DNA of 64,000 nt from assembly GCF_000014445.1 (NCBI RefSeq), contig NC_008531.1, forward strand, positions 1,147,001-1,211,000, read 5' to 3'. Shown here piece by piece: positions 45,157 through 54,433 of the stretch. The position numbers and the translations under genes were made by a program. The notes beneath the pieces were generated by a model that worked only from the letters and a program-made list of their open reading frames with translations, was not told the origin of the DNA and searched no databases. Source of the stretch: Leuconostoc mesenteroides subsp. mesenteroides ATCC 8293 (lineage in GTDB: Bacteria; Bacillota; Bacilli; Lactobacillales; Lactobacillaceae). Position 1 is the first letter of the stretch. The number at the start of each line of letters is the position of its first letter.

Positions 45157-46098
45157 TCAGGCATTTTCTTTGGTGTATTTACCGTTTTTACCAAGATACT
45201 TATCCCGTAATGTCTGATCTTTTAGCAAAGGAAAACCAAGCTTAGCTCGTTCTTCAATAAATACTTTCGATACTTTGCGAGCCATTGTACGAATACGATG
45301 TAAATAACCAGCTCGTTCTGTGACCGAAACCGTACCACGTGCATCTAATAGATTAAATGTATGTGATGATTTCAAAATATAGTCATAAGCCGGATGTACC
45401 AAGCCCAAATCTAACAAACGAGTTGCTTCTGCTTCAAATTCTTCAAAGTGGCGCAACAACATATCTTGGTTAGATTCTTCAAAAGCGTATTTCGAATGCT
45501 CGAATTCTGGTTCTTTGAAAATATCACCGTATAACACACCATTACCCCATTCAAGATCATAAACCGTTGGTACATTTTGAATGTATGATGCTAATCGTTC
45601 TAGACCATAAGTCACTTCTGCTGTCACAGAATCTACTTCAATCCCACCAACTTGCTGGAAATAAGTAAACTGTGTCACTTCCATACCATCCAGCCAAACT
45701 TCCCAACCAATTCCTGCAGCACCCATGGAAGGGTTTTCCCAGTTATCTTCAACGAAACGTATATCATGTTCTAATGCTTTAATACCCAAAGCTTCTAAAG
45801 AACCTAGGTAAAGCTCTTGAATGTTTTCAGGGGAAGGCTTCATCACTACTTGAAACTGATGATGTTGAAACAAACGGTTTGGATTATCGCCATAGCGGCC
45901 ATCAGCTGGACGACGAGAAGGTTGAACATAAGCAGCGTTCCAAGGCTCAGGGCCATTAGCACGTAAAAATGTATATGGCGACTGTGTTCCGGCCCCAACT
46001 TCATTGTCATATGCTTGCATTAAGTTTGCGCCTTGTTTAGCCCAATATTGTTGTAGGGTCAAGATAATATCTTGTAATGATAGTTTTTCGTTTGTCAT
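45157..46098 (-). CDS. glyQ: Glycyl-tRNA synthetase alpha subunit
   Basis: 313-residue class II catalytic subunit: [67 protein letters not shown] and [11 protein letters not shown] are signature motifs. AAGGA lies before the start. It is expressed behind a compact glycine T-box. Confidence 0.97.
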   Translation of the reverse strand: MTNEKLSLQDIILTLQQYWAKQGANLMQAYDNEVGAGTQSPYTFLRANGPEPWNAAYVQPSRRPADGRYGDNPNRLFQHHQFQVVMKPSPENIQELYLGSLEALGIKALEHDIRFVEDNWENPSMGAAGIGWEVWLDGMEVTQFTYFQQVGGIEVDSVTAEVTYGLERLASYIQNVPTVYDLEWGNGVLYGDIFKEPEFEHSKYAFEESNQDMLLRHFEEFEAEATRLLDLGLVHPAYDYILKSSHTFNLLDARGTVSVTERAGYLHRIRTMARKVSKVFIEERAKLGFPLLKDQTLRDKYLGKNGKYTKENA

Positions 46099-46167
46099 AA
46101 TCGTTCTTCCTTAAAAATTTACCGACAATTTAGCACAGATTGTATCGATATTTTGTTATATTTACCA

Positions 46168-46325
46168 GCATCAAAAAACCGCGTGTAAGTTCATCCAATG
46201 CCAAAATAATTGACATCAGGACGCTTACGCGCGGTTCCACCTGACTTCCGAGTTATAAAACCCGACACTCGACTGTTTGTCCGTTCCACCAACGCCACTT
46301 GGCTTCATCACGTACAAAACTCAAT
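46168..46325 (-). promoter_or_regulatory. Glycine T-box leader with very short stem I
   Basis: The T-box core AGGTGGAACCGCG is at 46230-46242 (minus). The antiterminator (TCAGG...CCTGA) and a terminator (46177-46189 with 46224-46236) followed by six T are clear. Only about 83 bases separate the predicted start from the T-box core, too few for a full stem I. The likely specifier is GGC (46294-46296), in a small hairpin (CCAA/TTGG) whose loop contains it. Confidence 0.85.
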
Positions 46326-46331
46326 AATGAT

Positions 46332-46360
46332 ATTATGCACTCTCTACGACAAATCGTCAA
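46332..46360 (-). promoter_or_regulatory. Promoter of glyQS
   Basis: Minus-strand TTGACG (46355-46360), 17 bases, CATAAT (46332-46337). Confidence 0.75.
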
Positions 46361-46375
46361 GTAAAAATTTCTACA

Positions 46376-47503
46376 TTAAGTTGCTCGAAAACTTTCTGAC
46401 AATGTTTTAACAATTAAATTAAGCAATGATCTTGATGGCGCAATTAAGTACACAACTCGGATATGACCATCTGGCATATGCCACTCTAAATAAGTCATAG
46501 CCTTAATACTGTCAGAGGTAGTATCTTGGTAGGTACCATCAATTCGAGAGGCTTGTACATTGTCGACTTGATCTAATGAAACATCACTTTGTCCCGTAAT
46601 TTTTTTAAAACTAAAACTAGCAAAATCAACACCAAATCCCTGACCTTGAGTGCTGGTTAAAATCATTACGTTTTGTTGTGACTGCAACCACTGCAAAGAA
46701 GCTGTATCTTGTTCCCAAGTCCCATGGACCTTAAAGAAACCAAATGTTGCATCTCCTATTGTATCTTCTGTTAATCCTCTGTATGCTGTCGTCTCAGAAT
46801 CGTCTGGAAGTTCAGTAACTTCTTTTTCAGGTATCGAAGATGCTGAGCTGGCTTCTGGTGTGTTATCATCTGTCTCTTGGGTTGACGAGCTCATAGAACC
46901 ATTTTTAGTAGAATAACTTGATGACGCGGACTTACCTCGATTTTCATTAACCTGCCGCTGTTCCTGAATATACTTTTGCGCAGCAGCTCTAAATTCATGT
47001 GTGATATGCTTTAAAGCAGCAATCTGAAAACAAGCAGTTAAAATCATTACAGCGCTAATTAAAGCTGCATAAAATGATTTTTGCTTTTTACTTAAAGTCG
47101 GTGTCCAATAAGCTGAACGCCTTGAAACCAAGTAAATGAGCCAACCGAAATATATTAAAAATGCAATTGGCGCCAAAATAACTAAACGAAAACTGGCTAA
47201 AATGCCAAAACTCACTCCTAAAAGTGACGGGCTCATCAGTACAAACATAATTGTCTGTACTGGAAATCCGGTATCTCGTAATCGCCTAATAAATAAGGAT
47301 AAGTTTGGAATAGTTATTAAGATACTGAATGTTCCAGATAACTTGGTTGCTAACGACCAAGAATTTAAAAAAATAATTGATACAAATAAAATAGATGCAA
47401 AAATAAATGTATTCACGATATGAACCCACCAAAAATCCAATCGATACGCACCACTATGAAAATCAAATGCTTCCCGCCAATATCTCAAATATCTCCTCAG
47501 CAC
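46376..47503 (-). CDS. DUF805 membrane protein with external C-terminal domain
   Basis: 375 residues. The N-terminal half matches the DUF805 pattern (RLDFWWVHIVNTFIF, then IPNLSLFIRRLRDTGF) with about four membrane helices. A fifth helix (about 145-162) leads to a Ser/Thr/Glu-rich linker and a C-terminal domain of about 150 residues that I do not recognise. The start is GTG 47501-47503, 6 bases after AGGAG. The gene lies right after the frr terminator. Confidence 0.75.
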   Translation of the reverse strand: MLRRYLRYWREAFDFHSGAYRLDFWWVHIVNTFIFASILFVSIIFLNSWSLATKLSGTFSILITIPNLSLFIRRLRDTGFPVQTIMFVLMSPSLLGVSFGILASFRLVILAPIAFLIYFGWLIYLVSRRSAYWTPTLSKKQKSFYAALISAVMILTACFQIAALKHITHEFRAAAQKYIQEQRQVNENRGKSASSSYSTKNGSMSSSTQETDDNTPEASSASSIPEKEVTELPDDSETTAYRGLTEDTIGDATFGFFKVHGTWEQDTASLQWLQSQQNVMILTSTQGQGFGVDFASFSFKKITGQSDVSLDQVDNVQASRIDGTYQDTTSDSIKAMTYLEWHMPDGHIRVVYLIAPSRSLLNLIVKTLSESFRAT

Positions 47504-47516
47504 ATCCCTCTCCTAA

Positions 47517-47545
47517 ATAAAAAGACTTGGATTTATCCAAGTCAA
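47517..47545 (-). terminator. Terminator of pyrH-frr
   Basis: GACTTGGA/TCCAAGTC stem with a 4-base loop, followed on the minus strand by TTTTTATTT. Confidence 0.85.
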
Positions 47546-47570
47546 GCATGATCGCAATATCTTACGAAAA

Positions 47571-48116
47571 TCAAATTGTTAACAATTCTTTTTCTTTTTC
47601 AGCTGCTATTTCATCAATTGCTTTAATGTTTTCATCAGTCAACTTTTGTGTCTGATCTTCGGCCTTGCGGGCATCATCTTCAGGCATGTCTTTGTCTTTT
47701 TTAATATCATCCATAATATCACGACGAACATTACGAACTGAAACTTTAGCTTTTTCAGCTTCAGCCTTCACTTCTTTAGCAAGTTCTTTACGACGTTCTT
47801 CTGTCATTTGTGGAATCGCCAAGCGCACAATATTTCCGTCAGAAGCAGGATTCAAACCAAGATCGGACACGTTAATTGCATGTACAATTGCTTCCAAGGC
47901 ACTTTTATCAAACGGCGTAATTAGCAATATTCGTGCTTCCGGTACTGAAATTGAAGCCACTTGGTTCAATGGTGTCATTGCCCCATAATATTCAACTTCG
48001 ACGCGATTCAAAATATTGGGATTCGCACGACCTGTACGGATGTTGGCTAATTCACGTTGAAGTGCCTCTTGTGCCCCCTTCATACGCTCTTTAGCATTAG
48101 TTAAATCAAAAGTCAT
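47571..48116 (-). CDS. frr: Ribosome recycling factor
   Basis: 181 residues, close to the usual 185. The three-helix bundle motifs ELANIRTGRANPNILNRVEVEYYG, PFDKSALEAIVHAI, IPQMTEERRKELAKEVK and RNVRRDIMDDIKK are all present. It disassembles post-termination ribosomes with EF-G. It begins directly at the end of pyrH. Confidence 0.97.
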   Translation of the reverse strand: MTFDLTNAKERMKGAQEALQRELANIRTGRANPNILNRVEVEYYGAMTPLNQVASISVPEARILLITPFDKSALEAIVHAINVSDLGLNPASDGNIVRLAIPQMTEERRKELAKEVKAEAEKAKVSVRNVRRDIMDDIKKDKDMPEDDARKAEDQTQKLTDENIKAIDEIAAEKEKELLTI

Positions 48117-48841
48117 TATTTTTCTCCTGTTACTGTTGTTCCGATGGCTTCACCAAGCACAACTCGTTTCAAGTTACCTGGTGTGTTAAGGTTAAACACC
48201 ACCAATGGCATATTATTATCCATAGATAGTGAGCTTGCTGTCGAATCCATTACTTTCAAACCTTTTTGCAAAATGTCAAGGTGAGTTAATTCCGTAAACT
48301 TCACCGCATTAGCATTTTTATTTGGATCTGAGTCATAAATACCATCAACGCCATTTTTACCCATTAAGATGGCATCAGCATTAATTTCGTTTGCACGCAA
48401 GGCTGCCGTCGTATCTGTAGAGAAATACGGAGAACCTGTACCTGCTGCAAAAATGACAATTCGTCCCTTTTCTAGATGACGAATCGCACGACCACGTATG
48501 TAAGGTTCAGCAATCTGCTGCATTGTAATAGCAGTTTGCACACGTGTTTGGACACCAGCGCGTTCCAATGAATCTTGCAAAACTAGAGCATTCATTGTTG
48601 TACCAAGCATGCCAGTATAATCAGCACGAGACCGTTCCATACCAATTTTTGATGCTGGCTCTCCACGCCACAAGTTTCCACCGCCAACAACAATGGCAAT
48701 TTGAGTACCTAGGTCATGGACATCTTTTAGCTCTTCAGCAATTGCAGAAACAGTCTCAAGATCGATGCCTTGACCTTTGTCCCCTGCCAATGCTTCACCA
48801 GAGAGCTTCATCAAAACGCGTTTGTACTTAATATCAGTCAT
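48116..48841 (-). CDS. pyrH: UMP kinase
   Basis: 241 residues, amino-acid-kinase fold: [13 protein letters not shown] (phosphate-binding Lys), IAVVVGGGN-like [46 protein letters not shown] and [14 protein letters not shown]. It lies between tsf and frr in the widespread rpsB-tsf-pyrH-frr arrangement. Confidence 0.97.
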   Translation of the reverse strand: MTDIKYKRVLMKLSGEALAGDKGQGIDLETVSAIAEELKDVHDLGTQIAIVVGGGNLWRGEPASKIGMERSRADYTGMLGTTMNALVLQDSLERAGVQTRVQTAITMQQIAEPYIRGRAIRHLEKGRIVIFAAGTGSPYFSTDTTAALRANEINADAILMGKNGVDGIYDSDPNKNANAVKFTELTHLDILQKGLKVMDSTASSLSMDNNMPLVVFNLNTPGNLKRVVLGEAIGTTVTGEK

Positions 48842-48897
48842 GTTTAACCTCTTTTATTTGCTTATACAAGTATATCAAAAATTCCGAAAAATTTCCG

Positions 48898-48934
48898 AAA
48901 AAAAAGTGCGCTATTTATAATAGTACACTTTTTA
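48898..48934 (-). terminator. Terminator after tsf
   Basis: AAAAAGTG...CACTTTTT stem with an inner CTATT/ATAG pairing, one internal mismatch pair, and eight T on the minus strand. Confidence 0.7.
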
Positions 48935-48987
48935 ACTAATTAGCTGCATTGATAAAACAATCAATGGCAATTAGTAGTTTTTAAATA

Positions 48988-49863
48988 TTAACCAAGTTGC
49001 TTAGCAACTTCTTCAGCTAAATCAGTGACTTGCTTTTCAATGCCATCACCAACTTGGTAACGAACAAATGACTTAACTGATCCATTTTGTGAAGAAATGA
49101 ATTGTGCAACTGTTTGGTCGCCATTTTTAACAAATGGTTGATCCAACAAAGAAATTTCAGCCAAGAACTTCTTGATACGTCCTTCGACCATGCGTTCCTT
49201 AATGTTATCAGGCTTACCATTCAAATCTTCAGAAGCTAATTGCACTTCCTTTTCCTTAGCAATAACATCAGCAGGTACTTGATCATCAGATACAAATTGT
49301 GGTGCAATAGCAGCAACATGCATTGCGATATCCTTGGCAGCTTCTTCTGAAGCACCATCAACAACAACCAAAGCTGAAATTGAGCCTGCCAAGTGAGAAT
49401 ATGAACCAAAGTTTTCTGAATCTGACTTTTCTACTACTGAGAAACGACGCAAAGTAATCTTTTCACCAGTAATTTGAGTTGTTCCGATAATTTTGTCGTT
49501 CAAAGTTTGACCTTCTTGAACTTCAAGTGCCAAAGCAGCTTCAACGTCAGCAGGCGCAAATTCGACGATTGTGTTGGCAACTGCGTTTAGCAATTCGTTA
49601 AATTCAGCGTTACCAGCCACGAAGTCAGTTTCTGAGTTTAATTCAATGATTGCAGCGCGGTTACCCTTAACGGCAACAGCTGTCATGCCTTCGGCAGCGA
49701 CACGATCACCCTTTTTAGCGGCCTTTGCCATACCCTTTTCACGCAATAAATCAATTGCCTTGTCTAGATCGCCATCAGCTTCAACCAATGCTTTTTTAGC
49801 ATCCATCATTCCAACAGATGTCTTATCACGTAATTCCTTTACTTGTGCAGCAGTAATTGCCAT
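48988..49863 (-). CDS. tsf: Elongation factor Ts
   Basis: 291 residues: N-terminal UBA-like [25 protein letters not shown], the EF-Tu-contact TDFV motif as [22 protein letters not shown] and a C-terminal helical module. It is the nucleotide exchange factor for EF-Tu. GAGGAGC precedes the ATG; an extended -10 (TGTTATAAT, about 49899-49907) could provide a promoter of its own. Confidence 0.97.
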   Translation of the reverse strand: MAITAAQVKELRDKTSVGMMDAKKALVEADGDLDKAIDLLREKGMAKAAKKGDRVAAEGMTAVAVKGNRAAIIELNSETDFVAGNAEFNELLNAVANTIVEFAPADVEAALALEVQEGQTLNDKIIGTTQITGEKITLRRFSVVEKSDSENFGSYSHLAGSISALVVVDGASEEAAKDIAMHVAAIAPQFVSDDQVPADVIAKEKEVQLASEDLNGKPDNIKERMVEGRIKKFLAEISLLDQPFVKNGDQTVAQFISSQNGSVKSFVRYQVGDGIEKQVTDLAEEVAKQLG

Positions 49864-49912
49864 TATAGTGCTCCTCTAAAATAGTTTAATGTATTTTTAT
49901 TATAACATATTA

Positions 49913-49957
49913 AAATACCATTCCGCGTCCCGAACAGGTCCGCTAGGAACGGTATTT
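49913..49957 (-). terminator. Intercistronic hairpin between rpsB and tsf
   Basis: A 12-pair stem (49913-49924 with 49946-49957, one G-U) around a GC-rich loop, followed on the minus strand by TTTTAATAT. It could be a partial terminator setting the S2 to EF-Ts ratio. Confidence 0.55.
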
Positions 49958-49972
49958 ATAGAATAAAATTAA

Positions 49973-50749
49973 TTAGTTATTGCCTTCTTCAACGATGTTA
50001 GCAATTTCTTCGATTGATTCTGTGTTTTCGTCACCTTCAACGAATGCATCTTCAGGTGCTGAATCTTGGCCTTGACGACCTTCAATAACAGCATCGGCAA
50101 TCTTTGATGTGATCAAACGTACGGCACGAATAGCATCATCGTTAGCAGGAATCTTAACATCGACTACATCTGGGTTAGCATTTGTATCGATCATAGCTAC
50201 AACTGGGATATTCAACATGTTTGCTTCCTTGACGGCAATTTCTTCCTTCTTTGGATCAACAACAAACAATACATCTGGCAAGCCAGGCATGTCTTGAATA
50301 CCACCTAAGAACTTTTCCAACTTTTCACGTTGCTTGTTCAACAAAACAACTTCTTTTTTAGGCAATTGCTCAAATGTACCGTCTTCGGCCATTGTTTGCA
50401 AATCCTTCAAACGTTGGATACGTGTCTTGATAGTGTTCCAGTTTGTCAATGTACCACCCAACCAACGATGGTTGATATAGTATTGGCCAGCACGTGTTGC
50501 TTCTTCAGCAATCGCATCAGAAGCTTGTTTCTTTGTACCAACGAATAATACGTTAGCGCCATCAGTAGAAGCGTTACGAATAAAGTTATAAGCTTCGTCA
50601 ACTAACTTAACTGTCTTTTGTAAATCGATGATGTGAATACCATTACGTTCTGTAAAGATATATTCGTCCATCTTTGGGTCCCAACGACGTGTTTGGTGAC
50701 CGAAGTGTACTCCTGCTTCGAGGAGTTCTTTCATTGAAATAACTGCCAT
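49973..50749 (-). CDS. rpsB: 30S ribosomal protein S2
   Basis: 258 residues: [45 protein letters not shown] and [10 protein letters not shown] blocks are diagnostic. The start is ATG 50747-50749, 7 bases after GGAGG; a longer frame to 50809 runs through the leader and is rejected. The Glu/Asp-rich C-terminus is usual. Confidence 0.97.
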   Translation of the reverse strand: MAVISMKELLEAGVHFGHQTRRWDPKMDEYIFTERNGIHIIDLQKTVKLVDEAYNFIRNASTDGANVLFVGTKKQASDAIAEEATRAGQYYINHRWLGGTLTNWNTIKTRIQRLKDLQTMAEDGTFEQLPKKEVVLLNKQREKLEKFLGGIQDMPGLPDVLFVVDPKKEEIAVKEANMLNIPVVAMIDTNANPDVVDVKIPANDDAIRAVRLITSKIADAVIEGRQGQDSAPEDAFVEGDENTESIEEIANIVEEGNN

Positions 50750-50860
50750 GATATGGCCTCCTAGGTTTTTCCGCCGACAAATTCGTTGTTCACGCTGACA
50801 TTTCTGCACCTACGTGTTCTCATTTATCGTGTGTATTTGCTGCTTTTCACAACATATTAC

Positions 50861-50889
50861 ATTTTACATTATTTTTGGTTCCTTGACAA
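50861..50889 (-). promoter_or_regulatory. Promoter of rpsB
   Basis: Minus-strand TTGTCA (50884-50889), 17 bases, TAAAAT (50861-50866). The leader of about 100 bases before rpsB was not matched to a known S2-binding RNA. Confidence 0.7.
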
Positions 50890-50894
50890 GCATA

Positions 50895-51167
50895 TTACCA
50901 AATTTTGATTACGTGGTGTACTAATAAATACTTTTCCTTGTTAATTCGTGTTAATTTCTTAAAATTTGCCTCTGCTTTTAACGCTTCGCTCTTTGTCTGG
51001 AACTCTTCATAGTGAATCAATTTTAATGGATGCCGCGACTTTACGCGGGTAAACTTAGCCCCTTTACCAGACTCATGTGTCGCTAGACGACGTTGTACGT
51101 TATCCGTGAATCCACCATAAAAATAACCATCCGCTGTATATAAAACATAAAAATAATAATACTTCAT
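50895..51167 (-). CDS. GIY-YIG nuclease-fold protein (UPF0213, YazA-like)
   Basis: 90-residue single-domain protein: YFYVLYTADGYFYGGFTDNVQRR (GIY-YIG variant) and KAEANFKKLTRINKE (Glu). It overlaps trmN6 by 4 bases; the same pairing (yabB-yazA) is known in Bacillus. The biological substrate of this family is unclear. Confidence 0.88.
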   Translation of the reverse strand: MKYYYFYVLYTADGYFYGGFTDNVQRRLATHESGKGAKFTRVKSRHPLKLIHYEEFQTKSEALKAEANFKKLTRINKEKYLLVHHVIKIW

Positions 51168-51928
51168 TCATGCCACGCTTTACCATAAAGGATGTCGTGA
51201 ACCTCTGATGTATAGTCATTGTCATCAGTATAGGCGATAAGGGGTGGCATAATGCGCACGCCACCTGGTCGGCCAGATTTAATGGCTTCTATTAAAACCA
51301 TATTGGCTTCGCGGTTTGCCTTTCCATAAACAAATTGAACTCTTTTAATCATAAGCTTTCGTGCAGCAAACGCTGCAAATATATCTGCTAGCCTTTCCGG
51401 CCGGTGTACCATATAGACCTTACCATTATTTTTCAGCAGTTTATTGGCAATTTGGGCCAGTTCAGGTAAGTTAATCATCAACTCGTGGCGCGCAATTTCA
51501 TAATGTTTATCTATATTAGTCTTGGTAGTCTCAGTTAAGGGAAAATAAGGTGGATTAGTCAGAATAGTTTCAACAGAGCCAGGTTTAATTTCATTAAATA
51601 TATCTTTCATGTCAGCCTGAACGACTGAAACACGTTCATGTAAATTGTTCAGTTCAATGCTACGTTGTGCCATTTCAGCTAATTCTGGTTGTATCTCGAC
51701 TAACTTTATTTCCCCAGTCACTTTTGGAGCGTAAAAAAGCCCAACCGCGCCAGTACCTGATCCCAAATCAACAGATAACCCTTTACCTTTTCCTTTTACA
51801 TCAGCAAAATGTGCTAATAAAATCGCGTCTAAGGAATATGAAAACATGTCTGGATTCTGGATGATATTAATATTTTGTGATGGAAGTCCATCAATACGTT
51901 CATTTGCTTTAAGAAATGGTTGTGTCAT
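51164..51928 (-). CDS. tRNA1(Val) A37 N6-methyltransferase-like
   Basis: 254-residue SAM-dependent methyltransferase of the YfiC/TrmN6 (Bacillus YabB) group. SVDLGSGTGAVGLFYAP is the SAM loop and LTNPPYFPL the NPPY motif of amino-methyltransferases. It modifies adenine in RNA, by analogy to the E. coli member. Closely followed by the GIY-YIG gene. Confidence 0.85.
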   Translation of the reverse strand: MTQPFLKANERIDGLPSQNINIIQNPDMFSYSLDAILLAHFADVKGKGKGLSVDLGSGTGAVGLFYAPKVTGEIKLVEIQPELAEMAQRSIELNNLHERVSVVQADMKDIFNEIKPGSVETILTNPPYFPLTETTKTNIDKHYEIARHELMINLPELAQIANKLLKNNGKVYMVHRPERLADIFAAFAARKLMIKRVQFVYGKANREANMVLIEAIKSGRPGGVRIMPPLIAYTDDNDYTSEVHDILYGKAWHE

Positions 51929-51987
51929 TTGCGTTTCTTTCTGTTTATCTGTAAAATTGAAATGATTAATTTATGAGGTAAATAAAT

Positions 51988-52626
51988 ATGAAATTCTATG
52001 ATTTTTTACGCGGCATTGCTGTTGCTTTAATATGGGCAGTTACTGGCCGCATTAAATACATGAATCGCGACAGAATACCCCAAAACGATAACTATGTGCT
52101 AGTTGGTCCACACCGCACTTGGTGGGATCCAGTATGGTATGCTGTGGCAGCCTACCCAAAACACTTTATTTTCATGGCAAAAATTGAATTATTTAAATTC
52201 AAGCCACTTGCATGGTTAATCAAATCAGCCGGCGCATTCCCAGTTGATCGTGAAAATGTTGGCCCAAGCGTCATCAAAATACCTGTACGCGAATTAAAAG
52301 ATGGCAAGCGCTCTTTAATAATGTTTCCTTCTGGTTCTAGACACAGTGATGATTTAAAATCAGGTTCCATTCTAATTGCACGAATGGCTGGAAAGGCAAT
52401 CGTACCAGCTGTATATCAAGGCCCTGTAAAGTTCAGTCAACTTTTCAAACGTAATAATACCACAGTTAATTTTGGTGAGCCAATTATTATTGATCGTAAA
52501 GACCGATTGAACAAGGAAAATATTGCTAAATATACTGAGCAGATGCAAGCAGCTTTCCAAGAATTAGATGCTGAGATTGACCCAACTTGGAAATATGTAG
52601 ATCCAAAACGTTCAGAAAAAAAATAA
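51988..52626 (+). CDS. plsC: 1-acyl-sn-glycerol-3-phosphate acyltransferase
   Basis: 212 residues. The HX4D motif (GPHRTWWDPVW, about 36-46) and the substrate-binding FPSGSRHSDDLKSG block mark PlsC-type acyltransferases that make phosphatidic acid. There is a short hydrophobic N-terminal segment. The sequence AAATAAATATG shows AGG 8 bases before the start. Confidence 0.9.
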   Translation: MKFYDFLRGIAVALIWAVTGRIKYMNRDRIPQNDNYVLVGPHRTWWDPVWYAVAAYPKHFIFMAKIELFKFKPLAWLIKSAGAFPVDRENVGPSVIKIPVRELKDGKRSLIMFPSGSRHSDDLKSGSILIARMAGKAIVPAVYQGPVKFSQLFKRNNTTVNFGEPIIIDRKDRLNKENIAKYTEQMQAAFQELDAEIDPTWKYVDPKRSEKK

Positions 52627-52650
52627 GCCGATTGGCTTATTTTTTTTGCG
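52618..52650. terminator. Bidirectional terminator plsC/yneF
   Basis: AAATAAGCC/GGCTTATTT hairpin with A- and T-runs on both sides, overlapping the plsC stop and the yneF end. Confidence 0.85.
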
Positions 52651-52873
52651 AATTGGCACTTTGTTGCTTCATCTGAGCCATCATTTGGTTCAATTTCTTT
52701 TGAGATGGTTTTTGTCCCATTGACATCATCATTGATTTCATCATTTCTTCTGAAATAGGTGGGTTTTTTGCAAGATAACTCTTCATTGAGTTACGTGCCA
52801 AGAAAAAGCCACCGACCAAACCAATAATTAAAGTTAACACTGCAATCAAAATTGCTAGCCATGTGCTAATCAT
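52637..52873 (-). CDS. yneF: YneF family protein
   Basis: 78-residue UPF0154 protein: one N-terminal transmembrane helix (about 4-26, ending [12 protein letters not shown]) and a Met/Gln/Lys-rich tail with [24 protein letters not shown]. Function unknown; the gene is often found near lexA in Firmicutes. GGAG precedes the start. Confidence 0.88.
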   Translation of the reverse strand: MISTWLAILIAVLTLIIGLVGGFFLARNSMKSYLAKNPPISEEMMKSMMMSMGQKPSQKKLNQMMAQMKQQSANSQKK

Positions 52874-52903
52874 GCATATTCTCCTTACTAAAATGTCTGA
52901 TAA

Positions 52904-52940
52904 TTATTATAGCACAGCCAGCAAAGGCGTGCTATAATAA
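52904..52940. promoter_or_regulatory. Perfect 12-bp palindrome carrying extended -10 boxes on both strands
   Basis: ttattatagcac (52904-52915) and gtgctataataa (52929-52940) are exact inverted repeats separated by 13 bases. Each arm contains TGCTATAAT, an extended -10, so the site could start transcription toward both yneF and lexA, or form an RNA hairpin. Confidence 0.5.
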
Positions 52941-53048
52941 CTTGCAGAGTTAACGTTTTCAATATGAACCATTTTGTTCGTTATAAAAATAAATAACACG
53001 AATTTTTTATTATTTATTTAATATTAGGTTGAATTTTTAAAAAAATAA

Positions 53049-53072
53049 CGAACAAACGTTTGATTTGTTCGT
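53049..53072 (+). promoter_or_regulatory. LexA operator (SOS box) overlapping the lexA -35
   Basis: CGAACAAACGTTTG (53049-53062) matches 13 of 14 positions of the Gram-positive SOS consensus CGAACRNRYGTTYC. A larger inverted repeat, ACGAACAAA...TTTGTTCGT (53048-53072), overlaps it. It covers the -35 TTGATT (53060-53065) of a promoter with -10 TATACT (53083-53088). Confidence 0.8.
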
Positions 53073-53122
53073 GTTTTTCCGTTATACTGATGATAGTAAA
53101 TTTAACAAGTAGGAAACCCATC

Positions 53123-53761
53123 ATGGCAATTACACAAGAAAGCAAACAAATTCAAGTGCTTCGATTTATTCATGAAGCACAATCAGAAAATGGTTACCCA
53201 CCAACCGTCCGAGAAATTGGTGAAGCTGTTGGATTATCATCTTCTTCAACTATTCACGGTCACATCGAACGTCTGGTAAAAAAAGGTTATCTTTTAAAAG
53301 ATGCTTCTAAACCAAGAGCTCGTGCGATTGAAGTAACCGATATTGGTTTAGAGATGCTTGGGATTTCAACCACACCCGGAAAAATTCCGGTACTTGGAAT
53401 GGTTACAGCGGGTACACCAATTTTGGCAGTAGAAGAAGAAGCAACTGAATTTTTCCCTATCCCAGATAATTTAATGCAATTTGATGGTGACCTATTCATG
53501 CTTAATGTTCATGGTGATTCAATGGTTAACATTGGCATTCTAGATGGAGACAAAGTTATCGTACGTAAGCAAGAGAATGCTGATAATGGTGATGTTGTTG
53601 TCGCAATGAATGATAACAATGAAGCGACAGTTAAGCGTTTTTTCCGTGAAGCCGATCATTATCGCTTACAACCTGAAAATAACAGCATGGCGCCAATTAT
53701 TTTGCAAAAAGTCTCTATTTTAGGAAAAGTAATCGGACTGTATCGCGACGCTATTTATTAA
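53123..53761 (+). CDS. lexA: LexA repressor
   Basis: 212 residues. N-terminal winged-helix DNA-binding domain ([29 protein letters not shown]), self-cleavage site with Ala-Gly in [10 protein letters not shown], and the Ser-Lys dyad in [14 protein letters not shown] and NNEATVKRF. The start is ATG 53123; a longer frame from 53060 would begin inside the operator. Autoregulated through the upstream SOS box. Confidence 0.96.
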   Translation: MAITQESKQIQVLRFIHEAQSENGYPPTVREIGEAVGLSSSSTIHGHIERLVKKGYLLKDASKPRARAIEVTDIGLEMLGISTTPGKIPVLGMVTAGTPILAVEEEATEFFPIPDNLMQFDGDLFMLNVHGDSMVNIGILDGDKVIVRKQENADNGDVVVAMNDNNEATVKRFFREADHYRLQPENNSMAPIILQKVSILGKVIGLYRDAIY

Positions 53762-53767
53762 AAACCA

Positions 53768-53802
53768 AATAAAAAGGCTCATCTCTGATGAGCCTTTTTA
53801 TT
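53768..53802. terminator. Bidirectional terminator lexA/pyrE
   Basis: AAAAAGGCTCATC/GATGAGCCTTTTT stem around a TCT loop, between convergent genes. Confidence 0.9.
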
Positions 53803-54433
53803 ATGCTTGCCAAGCATTTGGATTTTCCTTCCAGTTTTGTAAGGTTTCAACTTGTGATTTATCGAGATCCCCACGCTTAACGGCTGTTTCAATTAGTTGT
53901 GAATATGTTGTCAGTGAGTTAAATGTTAGTCCTGCTTCAGCAAAATTTTTTTTACCAGCTGGTAATTCATAAGAAAATATGGAAACAACACCAAGGACAC
54001 TTGCTCCCTCCTTACGCACCGCATTTACTGCGGCCAACACAGACCCACCTGTTGATATCAAATCATCAATCAGAACGACTTTACGATTTTTTACCAATGC
54101 ACCTTCCGTTTGACGACCTGCCCCGTGATCTTTGGGTTTTGAACGTACATAGACCATTGGTTTATTTAATTCTTCAGCTACCCAAGCTGAATGTGGAATA
54201 CCTGCAGTAGCCACTCCACCAATAATCTCAACGTCACTATATTCTTTTTTTATTAGTTCAGACAGCCCTTTGTATATATTTTGACGTACCGAAGGGAAAC
54301 CAATGGTCATCCGATTATCTGTATATATTGGACTCTTAATACCCGAGGCCCACGTGAAAGGTTCTTCTGGCGAAAATTTTACGGCACCAATTTCAAGTAA
54401 ATCATTAGCTACTTGTTGTTTATAGTCTGTCAT
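53801..54433 (-). CDS. pyrE: Orotate phosphoribosyltransferase
   Basis: 210 residues. The PRPP-binding motif VVLIDDLISTGGS (about 118-130) and the flexible-loop RSKPKDHGAGR define the enzyme, which makes OMP from orotate. Last gene of the pyr operon, starting at the base after the pyrF stop. Confidence 0.96.
   Translation of the reverse strand: MTDYKQQVANDLLEIGAVKFSPEEPFTWASGIKSPIYTDNRMTIGFPSVRQNIYKGLSELIKKEYSDVEIIGGVATAGIPHSAWVAEELNKPMVYVRSKPKDHGAGRQTEGALVKNRKVVLIDDLISTGGSVLAAVNAVRKEGASVLGVVSIFSYELPAGKKNFAEAGLTFNSLTTYSQLIETAVKRGDLDKSQVETLQNWKENPNAWQA

Noticed and set aside
50750-50809. N-terminal extension of ribosomal protein S2
   Set aside because: The ATG at 50749 follows GGAGG at 7 bases and begins the conserved S2 sequence.
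53060-53122. N-terminal extension of LexA
   Set aside because: It starts inside the operator and -35 box; ATG 53123 gives the normal N-terminus.
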